Shown: piece by piece, positions 44,382-52,877 of the stretch
Layout of the letters: every line of letters begins with the position of its first letter
Numbering within the stretch: the stretch's first letter is position 1
From: Pseudomonadota bacterium
GTDB taxonomy: Bacteria; Pseudomonadota; Gammaproteobacteria; Burkholderiales; Gallionellaceae
DNA length: 57,887 nt
Reading direction: 5' to 3'
Assembly (NCBI GenBank): GCA_021782995.1
Contig: JAJXUI010000016.1
Coordinates: forward strand, 1 to 57,887
Program-made: the position numbers and the translations under genes
The notes under the pieces: model-generated
Seen by the model: the letters and a program-made list of their open reading frames with translations, nothing else
What the model was told of the DNA's origin: nothing
Database searches by the model: none

Positions 44382-45191
44382 ATGAGCCAGCCCCACACCC
44401 TCAAGCATCGTCTGCACCTGATGTTCGCCGGACAGCATCTGAACAGTCGCGCAACAGCGATATTCAATCTCGTGCTGGCCGGCATCATCATCCTCAATGT
44501 GCTGGCGATGATGCTGGAAACCATGGACGAACTCTACCTCGCATGGAAACCGGTGTTCCGCGGGTTTGAAGGATTCTCCATCGTCTTTTTCCTCACCGAG
44601 TACATCTTGCGCATCTGGGTGGCAGACCTGACGCCTCGTTATCAGAAACCCATCATCGGCAGGCTGCGCTACATGCTGAGCCCCATGGCACTGATAGACC
44701 TGCTGGCCATCCTGCCTTCCCTGATCTTCGTCGGCAGTACCGACCTGCGTTTCCTGCGTGCCGTGCGCCTGTTCCGTATCGTACGGCTGCTGCACCTGCC
44801 TCATCTCAATGAAGCGATGCATTCCATCTGGCAGGCGGCCAGAAGCAAGCGCGCAGAATTCCTGATCGCAGGCGTGATCATGTTCGTCCTGTTGCTCATC
44901 TGCTCATCGCTGGTTTATTTTGCCGAACACAATGCGCAACCCAAAGCCTTCTCCAGCATTCCGGCAGCACTGTGGTGGGGCATCATGACCTTGACGACTG
45001 TAGGCTATGGCGATATCTACCCGATCACCCTGGCAGGCAAAATACTTGCCGCCATCTTCGCCGCACTCGGCATCGGTTTCTTTGCACTCCCCAGCGCGAT
45101 ACTGGCCTCGGCGATGATCGAGCAATCGCGCAAAAAGGATCTGCAGCTCACCTGCCCGCATTGCGGCAACAAACTCGACCGCCGCAATTGA
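44382..45191 (+). CDS. Voltage-gated potassium-channel-like ion transporter
   Basis: Membrane channel of 269 residues with six transmembrane segments. The voltage-sensor S4-like segment is FLRAVRLFRIVRLLHL (about 125-140), and the pore helix and selectivity filter are TLTTVGYGDIYP (about 204-215), the potassium-channel signature. A short cytoplasmic tail carries CPHCGNK, a possible zinc knuckle partner. ATG at 44382 has CAGGG immediately before it, closer than usual. The next gene (hemerythrin) begins 27 bases downstream. Whether it gates by voltage is not shown by sequence alone. Confidence 0.92.
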   Translation: MSQPHTLKHRLHLMFAGQHLNSRATAIFNLVLAGIIILNVLAMMLETMDELYLAWKPVFRGFEGFSIVFFLTEYILRIWVADLTPRYQKPIIGRLRYMLSPMALIDLLAILPSLIFVGSTDLRFLRAVRLFRIVRLLHLPHLNEAMHSIWQAARSKRAEFLIAGVIMFVLLLICSSLVYFAEHNAQPKAFSSIPAALWWGIMTLTTVGYGDIYPITLAGKILAAIFAALGIGFFALPSAILASAMIEQSRKKDLQLTCPHCGNKLDRRN

Positions 45192-45218
45192 CAACCAATT
45201 CATCCCCAAGGAATTTAC

Positions 45219-45743
45219 ATGCAAAACGCCAATCCCCAAGCACCCGGATTCGATTCCCCCCTCGACATGCTGCACGCCTGTCATGACCGTATCATGGATC
45301 AATGCACGACCTTGCAGAGAATCATCCAGCACCTGCCCATGCATGGCTGCGACGAACAGGCGCTTCAGGCTGCCAGCAAAGTGCTGCGCTATTTCGATAC
45401 TGCAGGACAATTACATCACCAGGATGAAGAGGAAGACCTGTTCCCGCTGCTACAGGCCAGCGGCAATGCGGAAGCAGCCAACTTGATTGCGCAACTGGCT
45501 GCTGAACACCAGAAAATGGATGCACTCTGGCACAGTCTGCGCGGGCAATTGCTGAACATGACGGAAAATCATTCAGCCGAACTGGATCGCAAACTGGTCG
45601 CCGATTTCACGCTGGCCTATGGCAAGCATGTCATGCTGGAAAACATGAAATTGTTGCCCTTGGCTGCAAAACTGCTGTCTGTCGAACAATTGCAGCCCAT
45701 GGGCAAAAATATGGCGCAGCGCAGAAATGTTGCACCGGCATGA
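45219..45743 (+). CDS. Hemerythrin domain-containing protein
   Basis: Four-helix protein of 174 residues with an HHE/hemerythrin cation-binding domain expected to hold a non-haem di-iron centre. Candidate ligands are His in LHACHDRIMDQC, HHQDEEEDLFPLL, AAEHQKMDALWH and YGKHVMLENMKLLPLA, the usual H, HxxxE, H, HxxxE arrangement. AAGGA lies nine bases before the ATG. It follows the channel gene closely. Oxygen, nitric oxide or iron sensing or storage are family options; none is distinguished here. Confidence 0.92.
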   Translation: MQNANPQAPGFDSPLDMLHACHDRIMDQCTTLQRIIQHLPMHGCDEQALQAASKVLRYFDTAGQLHHQDEEEDLFPLLQASGNAEAANLIAQLAAEHQKMDALWHSLRGQLLNMTENHSAELDRKLVADFTLAYGKHVMLENMKLLPLAAKLLSVEQLQPMGKNMAQRRNVAPA

Positions 45744-45786
45744 TGCAATTCGCATTCACCACACTCAAAGCGAGTGAAATATATAT

Positions 45787-45804
45787 AATAAATTCAATAA
45801 GTTA
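45787..45804. repeat. A/T-rich recurring element, copy 4
   Basis: AATAAATTCAATA (45787-45799), one base from AATATATTCAATA, continuing as AGTTA. It lies in the 192-base gap after the hemerythrin gene, about 130 bases before the DUF2934 gene. Confidence 0.5.
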
Positions 45805-45935
45805 TATATCCGGCCTGTATTTTGCTTGTTACAAAACATACCGTTATGCCTGAACAAATGGGTATAAGATTTGTCATATTTCTGCCACCCGCAATCAGGA
45901 TAATGTATTCACTTTGCTAACCCAAGGAGACTGAC

Positions 45936-46349
45936 ATGGCCGTCACTGCGAAAACCTCAACTTCCACAAGCAAAAATACTGCTGCCAGCAACGTAAGCAG
46001 AAAAACAGCGGACAGCACTCCCCCCGCAGCAAACAGCCGTAAAGCCGCAACACCGGCCACCCCGTCTACCCGAAAAAAGTCCATCAACACCGAACCAGCC
46101 AAGCCAGCACGTGTTCAAGCAACCGCAAAACCTGTGACGCCACGGAAAAAGTCCGTAAAGCCAGCAAGTTCACCTCAAATGGAGCAAGTTCCAAACCTGC
46201 GCGCCATCACCCAGGAACATCGTTATCAGATGATAGCCACAGCAGCCTACTTTCTTGCAGAAAAGAGGGGATTTGCCTCTGGACACGAAATTCAAGACTG
46301 GGTTGCCGCCGAATCTCAAATTAACGCGCAGCTGCTTTCCTTGGCATAA
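45936..46349 (+). CDS. DUF2934 protein with basic histone-H1-like tail
   Basis: Protein of 137 residues in two parts. Residues 1-85 are low-complexity, rich in Ala, Lys, Thr, Ser and Pro with repeated RKK/RKS motifs, resembling the tails of bacterial histone-H1-like proteins. Residues about 88-135 form the small DUF2934 helical domain (ITQEHRYQMIATAAYFLAEKRGFASGHEIQDWVAAE). AAGGAG precedes the ATG at good spacing. A/T-rich elements flank it on both sides. DNA association is suggested by the tail composition but not established for the domain. Confidence 0.85.
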   Translation: MAVTAKTSTSTSKNTAASNVSRKTADSTPPAANSRKAATPATPSTRKKSINTEPAKPARVQATAKPVTPRKKSVKPASSPQMEQVPNLRAITQEHRYQMIATAAYFLAEKRGFASGHEIQDWVAAESQINAQLLSLA

Positions 46350-46353
46350 ATTT

Positions 46354-46384
46354 TTTATTTAATATATTCAATATATTAAATAAA
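46354..46384. repeat. Perfect 15-bp A/T inverted repeat (recurring element, copy 5)
   Basis: TTTATTTAATATATT (46354-46368) and AATATATTAAATAAA (46370-46384) are exact reverse complements around a single C at 46369. It starts five bases after the DUF2934 stop and contains AATATATTCAATA. It could be a protein site or part of a weak terminator (it follows a T-run), but an all-A/T stem would be thermally weak. Confidence 0.75.
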
Positions 46385-46506
46385 TACAACATCAACTCAC
46401 CTAATCTTGATGGGAGGCGGCCTAAGCCATCATTTAACCAAAAGCGACAGCCAAATACGATAAAATTGCCCGGTTACACAACCTGGAAAATCTACAAATT
46501 TTTCAT

Positions 46507-47481
46507 ATGCACAGGCTGTTCAAATATTCGATCGTGATGATGGTGATACCAGGTTGCGCCACACCGCCTGCTGATCACGCACAAAAGCTGTCCGCGCCTG
46601 CCATACAGCAAAACATGGCTGTTGAAACGCCCAGGCCCGCGCGCAACCTGCCGCATGTGGAAATCCTCGTCAGCGAAAACCTGCCGGCCTATACGGATGT
46701 CGCGCGTGAACTGGAAAAAGTCCTTGGCCAACGCGCAAGCGTGCAAACCCTGGGTGACAATGCCCTGAAAAACCAGGGTATGGTCTACTCGCTCAAATCT
46801 GCAGAAAACATTCAGATCATCAGCATTGGACTTGATGCTTCCATTGCAGCCAGCAAACTCTCCAGCAAGCAGCTGGTGTTCTGTCAGGTTTTCAACTACC
46901 GCGATTATGACCTGGTAAGCCCCATGCACAAAGGGATCAGCATCCTGCCTTCCCCCTATCAGGTGTTCCGCACCTGGCGTCATCTGTCACCGGGGATCAG
47001 CGACATCGGCGTCATCACGGGGCCGGGTTTCGAGGATGAAATCCGGCTGGCCAGCCAGGCAGCGAGACAGTTCCAGATCACCCTGCATCACGAAACCGTC
47101 AAGTCCGACAAGGAGTACCAGTTTGCCTTCAAAAAGCTCGGGAAAAAAGTCCAGGGTTACTGGCTGTTACCTGACAACCGGGTGCTGAGTGCCGCATCAC
47201 TGCATGAAGTCATGAATTACAGCATATACAACAGCAAGCCAACCGCCGTATTCAGCAATGAACTGCTCAAACTGGGTGGCCTGTTCAGCATCAACAGCGA
47301 TCCCGTGGAAGTTGCAAAACTCGTCAACCTGCGACTGGAGCAGGCTCAGGAGAAGGACAGCATTCCGGGGCCTGAGCTGATATATGCAGACAAGGTCAAA
47401 TTGAAGATAAACAGTGTCATGGTAAAAAATCTCGGCCTCAAGCTGCCTGTACACCTGAGGAAATTTGCAAATGCGCCCTGA
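46507..47481 (+). CDS. Orphan ABC-type solute-binding lipoprotein
   Basis: Periplasmic binding-fold protein of 324 residues resembling the COG2984 ABC substrate-binding group. A short lipoprotein signal (about 16 residues) ends in the lipobox IPGC. Two lobes follow: EILVSENLPAYTDVARELEKVLG with IISIGLDASIAA, and then DIGVITGPGFEDEIRLASQAARQ with KPTAVFSNELLKLGGLFSI. No ABC permease or ATPase is nearby. Its 3-prime end overlaps the start of a membrane GGDEF gene, pointing to a sensory rather than transport role. ATG at 46507 lacks a clear ribosome site. The ligand is unknown. Confidence 0.82.
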   Translation: MHRLFKYSIVMMVIPGCATPPADHAQKLSAPAIQQNMAVETPRPARNLPHVEILVSENLPAYTDVARELEKVLGQRASVQTLGDNALKNQGMVYSLKSAENIQIISIGLDASIAASKLSSKQLVFCQVFNYRDYDLVSPMHKGISILPSPYQVFRTWRHLSPGISDIGVITGPGFEDEIRLASQAARQFQITLHHETVKSDKEYQFAFKKLGKKVQGYWLLPDNRVLSAASLHEVMNYSIYNSKPTAVFSNELLKLGGLFSINSDPVEVAKLVNLRLEQAQEKDSIPGPELIYADKVKLKINSVMVKNLGLKLPVHLRKFANAP

Positions 47482-49564
47482 ACGGCTCCGCAGCTTCAGC
47501 AAGACGCCCACCAGCCTGGCAAACCGTATTCTTGCATTGCAGTTTTTGTGGGCATTGATCGTGTACGTGCTGTTCATTGCAGCCCTCTGGTTTGCCACCA
47601 ATATCGTCATCCTGAATAATGTACGGCATCAGGGCGAAGCCTGGATTTCCAGGCTCGATGAGCTGGGTATTCCGGTATATGCTTCAAATGACAAGTCGCA
47701 GCTGGCAGATGCCATCGCCTATGCACGCAACATTCCTGAAATCCTGAGCGTAAAATACCTGAATGCAACGGGCAGCAAACTGATTGCATCATACGTACGC
47801 AAGGACGCACACCTCTCGACATTCCCGGACCTGGATGAAGACGCGCTCGCCGTACTCAGTCGCACCGACATCCCCAGGCGCGAAATCCTGTTCGACAAAG
47901 GCAGCAATTACCAGATGCGCATCAGTGCTCCCATCTGGATCAAGTCCGTCGCCAATGATGGCATGATTGATTTCAGCATGAAACAGAAGAAGGGCGAAAA
48001 AATTGAATCCATAGGCCTGATCAATATCGTCATTGATTACAGCCAGATTTCCAATGAACTCAATCGCAACCTGTTTTACGCCAGCCTGCTCATCGCCCTG
48101 CTGATGATGGTCGCAGCGCACATAGGAAGACGCATGATCCGGTGGGCATTGCGTCCGCTGTCTGATCTCGAGGAACCGCTTACCCGGCTTGCCAATGGCG
48201 AAACCGATGTTACTGTCAGGTCCAGCGGGGACAAGGAAATCGCCAAAATCGGCATGGCCCTCAATACCACCATCAGCGCCTTGAAAGAGCGTGATGAAAC
48301 CCTGTTGCGCATGGCCAATCAGGACAATCTCACCGGCCTGGCCAACAGGAAGTTTTTTGTCGAGCAGCTGGAGAAGGAAATTGGCCGCATTGCCGGCAAC
48401 AGGGGCAGCAGCGCCCTGTTCTTTTTTGACCTCGACCGCTTCAAATACATCAACGATACCTACGGCCACGCCGCAGGTGACCGGCTGCTGATACAGATCG
48501 CCAAGCTACTGAACCAGCGGGCCCGCGGCAAGGATCTGGCCGCACGCTTTGGTGGCGACGAGTTTACCCTGCTTGCTTACAATACGGATGCCAAAGGTGC
48601 CCAGGAACTTGCTGAGGATTACATCAAGCTGATGCGTGAATTCGTGTTTTACGAAGCGGGGGAAATGCTCAAGATACATTTCAGTATCGGCATCAGCATG
48701 GTCGATGATGGCGCACTGAACTCTCATGATTACCTGAAAGAAGCCGATTCGGCCGTACATGAAGCGAAATCCGCCGGCCGCAATGGCTACCGCATGGCAG
48801 TACGCGACGCAGACAGCCAGAACGCCAGCAATCACGGCTGGCATCAGCGCCTGCAGGAAGTACTGGACCAGAAACTGGCCATTCCTTACTTCCAGGCCCT
48901 GTCCAACCTGAAGCAGCAAGATGTAAGCATCAGCGAAATCTACATGCGCATTCCCGATCAGGAGCATGGCGTTCTGAGCGCAAGTGCATTCATGCCCGCG
49001 GCAGAACGTTTTGGCATGATGTCGGAACTTGACCGGCAGATCATCACCAAGGCCGCAACTGTGCTGGCAGAACAGAATGATCCCAAACAGATCCTGTCAC
49101 TCAACCTTTCCGAGCAATTCATCATGGCGGATGGCACGCCTGAATTTCTGCGGGACATCACCAAGGCAAATGGTATCTCTCCCGGACAGTTCATTTTCGA
49201 GTTGCCCGAGCATCAGGTCATGCGCAATATCGACAGGATGCAACAGGTTATCCCGATACTCAGCGCAATGGGATTCCGCTTTGCCATAGATGATTTTGGG
49301 GCCGGTTTTGGATCGTTCAACTACATCAAGCAACTCCCCGTGCATTTCCTCAAGATCAGTAACTCGCTGATAGAACGCATCAACGAAGATGGGATAGACC
49401 AGATTTCGGTGCGCGCAATCATAGATATCGCAACCGACCTGAAGATGCATACCATCGCCAAATTTGTCAGCAATGAAAGCAGCATGGCAATACTGAAAGA
49501 CCTGGGGGTGGATTTCGTTCAAGGTAATTTCATCAAGACAGCTTCTCCCAGCCTGAAAGCATGA
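47471..49564 (+). CDS. Membrane GGDEF protein with degenerate EAL domain
   Basis: Membrane protein of 697 residues. Order: TM1 (about 15-40), periplasmic domain (about 45-195), TM2 (about 197-217), HAMP (about 218-275), GGDEF (about 285-440) and an EAL-fold domain (about 450-690). GGDEF is intact (ARFGGDEF), with the inhibitory site RGKD five residues earlier. In EAL the motif is EIYMR, loop 6 reads DDFGAGFGS, and the Glu of the usual AEGVE is Lys (IAKFV), so hydrolysis is doubtful. ATG 47471 is used; TTG 47465 sits closer to the GAGG site. The start overlaps the lipoprotein gene, implying a sensor pair. Confidence 0.92.
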   Translation: MRPERLRSFSKTPTSLANRILALQFLWALIVYVLFIAALWFATNIVILNNVRHQGEAWISRLDELGIPVYASNDKSQLADAIAYARNIPEILSVKYLNATGSKLIASYVRKDAHLSTFPDLDEDALAVLSRTDIPRREILFDKGSNYQMRISAPIWIKSVANDGMIDFSMKQKKGEKIESIGLINIVIDYSQISNELNRNLFYASLLIALLMMVAAHIGRRMIRWALRPLSDLEEPLTRLANGETDVTVRSSGDKEIAKIGMALNTTISALKERDETLLRMANQDNLTGLANRKFFVEQLEKEIGRIAGNRGSSALFFFDLDRFKYINDTYGHAAGDRLLIQIAKLLNQRARGKDLAARFGGDEFTLLAYNTDAKGAQELAEDYIKLMREFVFYEAGEMLKIHFSIGISMVDDGALNSHDYLKEADSAVHEAKSAGRNGYRMAVRDADSQNASNHGWHQRLQEVLDQKLAIPYFQALSNLKQQDVSISEIYMRIPDQEHGVLSASAFMPAAERFGMMSELDRQIITKAATVLAEQNDPKQILSLNLSEQFIMADGTPEFLRDITKANGISPGQFIFELPEHQVMRNIDRMQQVIPILSAMGFRFAIDDFGAGFGSFNYIKQLPVHFLKISNSLIERINEDGIDQISVRAIIDIATDLKMHTIAKFVSNESSMAILKDLGVDFVQGNFIKTASPSLKA

Positions 49565-49591
49565 ACCGTCCAGACTGAAACCAGCCCGAAC

Positions 49592-50296
49592 TCAGGTCAA
49601 TCCACGCTTGACCTGCCTGGCCTCATGCAGCATGCCGAGGGTAATCTTCCGGACTTCAATCTTGCTCTGCTCAATATGCGCCTTCAGCAAACGCTGCGCT
49701 TCAGCCGAACGCCCTTTGACGATTGCCTGCAAAATATGGGAATGCTCATCGTAGGTATCATTCACGCGCTGTTTCTTGGTGAAGTCCAGCCTTCTGACTA
49801 TCCTGATGCGCTCTGTAATTTCGGTATGCACCTTGAGCATTTCCGCATTGCCGGCGGCACGCACCAGTTGCGCATGAAAATTTTCATCCATTTGCCCAAC
49901 AAGTTCTCCATCAGAACTGCGCCTGGACTTTGAAACACACCAGAAATCCAGCAAGGCTTCGACCAGCGGCGTCGGCGATGCAGACTCGCACAGCCGCTTG
50001 ACCGCATTCATCTCGATCAAAATCCTGAAATCATACAACTCATCCAGTTTGGTGAAATCAAGCGGAGCGATCTGCCACCCCACCTTGGGCATGGCATGTA
50101 CAAACCCTTCATGCTGCAAACGTTGTAACGCCTGCCTCAGGGGCGTACGACTCACCGAAATGGACTTGCTCAATTCAACTTCCGACAGCAAGTCACCCGG
50201 CATGAAGCTGAAATCAAATATCATCTGCTTCAGGTGCGCATAAGCCCGCTCGGCCAGATTCGAAATATCCGGTTCCCGCTCTGTAGATTTGTACAT
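49592..50296 (-). CDS. GntR family regulator, FCD subgroup
   Basis: Transcription regulator of 234 residues. The N-terminal winged helix (about 15-75) reads AYAHLKQMIFDF, LSEVELSKSISVSRTPLRQALQRLQHEGFV, typical GntR; the rest is an all-helical FCD ligand domain (LDELYDFRILIEMNAVKRL, with likely metal or ligand-binding Asp, His and Arg). ATG at 50296 is used; GTG at 50305 would overlap the atzF stop by four bases (GTGA). It is last in the transporter-atzF operon, so it probably autoregulates it through the dyad at 54678. The effector may be a pathway intermediate such as allophanate or biuret (inference). Confidence 0.93.
   Translation of the reverse strand: MYKSTEREPDISNLAERAYAHLKQMIFDFSFMPGDLLSEVELSKSISVSRTPLRQALQRLQHEGFVHAMPKVGWQIAPLDFTKLDELYDFRILIEMNAVKRLCESASPTPLVEALLDFWCVSKSRRSSDGELVGQMDENFHAQLVRAAGNAEMLKVHTEITERIRIVRRLDFTKKQRVNDTYDEHSHILQAIVKGRSAEAQRLLKAHIEQSKIEVRKITLGMLHEARQVKRGLT
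49593..49615. repeat. 8-bp inverted repeat at the end of the GntR gene
   Basis: CAGGTCAA (49593-49600) and TTGACCTG (49608-49615) are perfect reverse complements around a 7-base loop. The stem covers the last codons of the GntR gene, between two convergent genes. There is no T-run on either side, so it is at best an unusual terminator or RNA-stabilising hairpin. Confidence 0.45.
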
Positions 50297-50301
50297 GATA
50301 C

Positions 50302-52095
50302 TCACAAGATTTTCTGCATTTCGATATAAGCTCTCCAGCCGCCAAAATTACTGATATCGACAGCATTTTGCAAGCCATATGGCTCGCAAATGAATCCCTT
50401 TACCCAGTGACCATCCTCAAGCTCAACATTTCCAAGCCCCAATGGAGTCTGGATCAACGCCAGGAAAGACCCCACATTTTCAACGGGCATCGCATAGATT
50501 TCTATCTCGATGGAAACCCCCTGCGTGTCATTCCTTGCCAGTCCGGGCTTTGGGGGGGACGTTCCAGCCAGCGCATACAGCCTGTATTTATTGGCAGTTA
50601 CGGTTTTCCGGAGGAATATGCAGCGCCGCTCCCTGAGCTGATGATGCAGTGGCATTCCCTGCAAGTGTGCACCAACCACTGCAATATTCATGTATCCAGG
50701 AAATACTTCCGATTCTCCTTTGGAAGGGGCAGGAAGATAGCCAAGATGCATGCCTAACGGTAACTGACTGGATAATTGCCATTGATTTGCCAACGCCAGC
50801 AATGCCTGATCGTAGCCACCTCGGGCTACGAAAGTCACCCCAAATGGCAAACCGCCCTCCGTAAATCCAGCCGGCACAGCAATTGCAGAGTATCCCAGCA
50901 AGTTGACGAAATTTGTATAGGTGCCAAGCTCACTGTTAATCCTGATCGGCTCTTGCATGACCTCGCTGATTGATGGCAGTACAGGCGCTGTTGGGAGCAT
51001 CAGCACATCCAGGTCCCGCCATATTTTGCTGCATAAATGCTCAAGCTTCTTCAGCCTGTATATTGCATTGAAAGTGTCAACCGCTGAAAATTCCGTCCCT
51101 TTCTGTATTACCTGCCTGACAGTTTCATTGACGGCCTCCGGCTTGCTGGCAAGCGTTTCCGCGATCACTGCATAGCGCTCAGCCACCCAGGGGCCTGAAT
51201 ATAGAAGGCTGGCAACTTCAGAAAAAGGCGCCAGGTCAAATTTATGAACCTGATGGCCTGCACTTTCAATACGCAATACGGCAGATGCGTAAGCAGCTTC
51301 ATAGCCGTGATCTGCGGGAAACCATGCTTTCGCCGGCACTCCAACTCTTGGTACATCCTGAAATCTGGCTACTGAAGGCTGCACCGGATGAAAGATTTCC
51401 TCACTTTCAATTTCCTCAATTGAACTCCTGATCACTTCGAATATCCAGGAAGCATCGACAGCGGTCAGCGCGAATATCGAAACACAATCCAGCGTTTTGC
51501 ATGCCGGCACCACGCCCGCATTGCTGACCAGACCAGGCGTGGGTTTGAAGCCTACAATGTTATTGAAGCCTGCCGGCACCCTGCCCGAACCTGCCGTATC
51601 AGTCCCCAGAGAAAAGGCGACCAAGCCGCGGGCCACAACAGATGCCGATCCCGAGCTGGAGCCGCCGCAGATATGATTCGAGTCAAACACATTGGGTACA
51701 ATGCCATAGGGCGATCTCGTACCCACCAGGCCGGTTGCAAACTGGTCAAGATTTGTTTTCCCGACCAGGATAGCGCCGGCATCCAGCAACTTCTGCACTG
51801 CTACGGCGCTATCTGCAGCAGGATAGGCAAACTCTGGACAGGCGGCAGTCGTCACCCAGCCTTTGACATCAATATTGTCCTTGATGGCAAAAGGCACACC
51901 ATATAAGGGCTTCTCGGACACAGAGGAGCATTCAAGCGCAGCCAACTGTTCTTCCAGCTGTTCATCCGTTGCGACATATATCCAGGCTGTATCGGATTCC
52001 ACATTCCGTATTGACCTGACAATTGCCGTTATCAGCTCGCGCGGTGTGGTACTGCCATCGACATATCCATCCCTGATGCTTTGCAGTGTCATCAT
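50302..52095 (-). CDS. atzF: Allophanate hydrolase
   Basis: Amidase-signature enzyme that hydrolyses allophanate, the last ring- or biuret-derived intermediate, ultimately giving ammonia and carbon dioxide; 597 residues, full length. The amidase domain (about 1-440) shows the catalytic set Lys72 (VPFAIKDNID), cis-Ser146 (ICGGSSSGS) and Ser170 (GTDTAGS). The C-terminal domain (about 465-597; MNIAVVGAHLQGMPL and the glycine-rich end) is specific to allophanate hydrolases. Its ATG overlaps the ABC ATPase stop as ATGA. There is no urea carboxylase gene in view, so allophanate is expected to come from biuret or carboxybiuret degradation. Confidence 0.95.
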   Translation of the reverse strand: MMTLQSIRDGYVDGSTTPRELITAIVRSIRNVESDTAWIYVATDEQLEEQLAALECSSVSEKPLYGVPFAIKDNIDVKGWVTTAACPEFAYPAADSAVAVQKLLDAGAILVGKTNLDQFATGLVGTRSPYGIVPNVFDSNHICGGSSSGSASVVARGLVAFSLGTDTAGSGRVPAGFNNIVGFKPTPGLVSNAGVVPACKTLDCVSIFALTAVDASWIFEVIRSSIEEIESEEIFHPVQPSVARFQDVPRVGVPAKAWFPADHGYEAAYASAVLRIESAGHQVHKFDLAPFSEVASLLYSGPWVAERYAVIAETLASKPEAVNETVRQVIQKGTEFSAVDTFNAIYRLKKLEHLCSKIWRDLDVLMLPTAPVLPSISEVMQEPIRINSELGTYTNFVNLLGYSAIAVPAGFTEGGLPFGVTFVARGGYDQALLALANQWQLSSQLPLGMHLGYLPAPSKGESEVFPGYMNIAVVGAHLQGMPLHHQLRERRCIFLRKTVTANKYRLYALAGTSPPKPGLARNDTQGVSIEIEIYAMPVENVGSFLALIQTPLGLGNVELEDGHWVKGFICEPYGLQNAVDISNFGGWRAYIEMQKIL

Positions 52096-52877
52096 GAGCG
52101 CATCTCTCTCTGGAATATCTGCAGCGCAGCGGATTTCGTCTGTATGAATTCCGGGGCACTGACTGCTTCCGGCGCACGCGGCCTTGGCATGTCAAAATGC
52201 ATGAATTCAGCCACTCTCGTCGGCCGCCTCGTCAGCAGCAAAATCCTGTCCGCCAGGAATACGGCATCCTCCAGATCATGGGAAACGATCATCATGGTGA
52301 CACCGGCAAGGAGATTGGCCTCCTGGAGTTTTGCGCGTATGAACAGGGTCATTTCAAAATCCAGCGCTGAGAATGGCTCATCCAGAAACAGAATTTCAGG
52401 CTTGGTTGCCAACGCCCTCATGATGCAAACCGTCTGCTGCTGGCCTCCAGAAAGCTCATAAGGAAACAGGCCAAGGTTGAATTTTATTTCAAACAGGTCA
52501 GCCAGTTCCCTCACCCGGGCTTTTACCTTGTCTGCTCCAAGCCCCCTCCGTTTCAATGGATAGGCGATATTGTCCCACGCACTCATCCATGGAAACAGGG
52601 CATCGCGGTAGTTCTGGAAGACATAGCCGATATCCGTTTCCTTAAGCGATTTACCGTCAAACAGTATTTCGCCCGAGTCTATGGCGGTCAGCCCGGATAT
52701 CATGTTGATCAGTGTGGATTTTCCACAACCGTTCGGCCCGAAAATGGAAATGATCTTGCCGCGCGGAATATCCAGATTGAATTCCTGGTATAACGGAACG
52801 CCTGCAAAGGATTTGTGCAATCCCCGTATTGTGACGTGCGTACCTGCAACCGCAGGCAATTGCAATACTGTAGTCAT
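52092..52877 (-). CDS. NitT/TauT-type ABC importer ATP-binding protein
   Basis: Cytoplasmic ATPase of a small-molecule importer of the nitrate/sulfonate/taurine family, 261 residues. Walker A is GPNGCGKSTL, the Q-loop lies in VFQNYRDALFPWM, the signature is LSGGQQQTV, Walker B is ILFLDEPFSALD and the switch His is in IVSHDLEDAVFLAD. It overlaps the permease gene by ATGA upstream and atzF by ATGA downstream, so transport and allophanate hydrolysis are translationally linked. Confidence 0.95.
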   Translation of the reverse strand: MTTVLQLPAVAGTHVTIRGLHKSFAGVPLYQEFNLDIPRGKIISIFGPNGCGKSTLINMISGLTAIDSGEILFDGKSLKETDIGYVFQNYRDALFPWMSAWDNIAYPLKRRGLGADKVKARVRELADLFEIKFNLGLFPYELSGGQQQTVCIMRALATKPEILFLDEPFSALDFEMTLFIRAKLQEANLLAGVTMMIVSHDLEDAVFLADRILLLTRRPTRVAEFMHFDMPRPRAPEAVSAPEFIQTKSAALQIFQREMRS

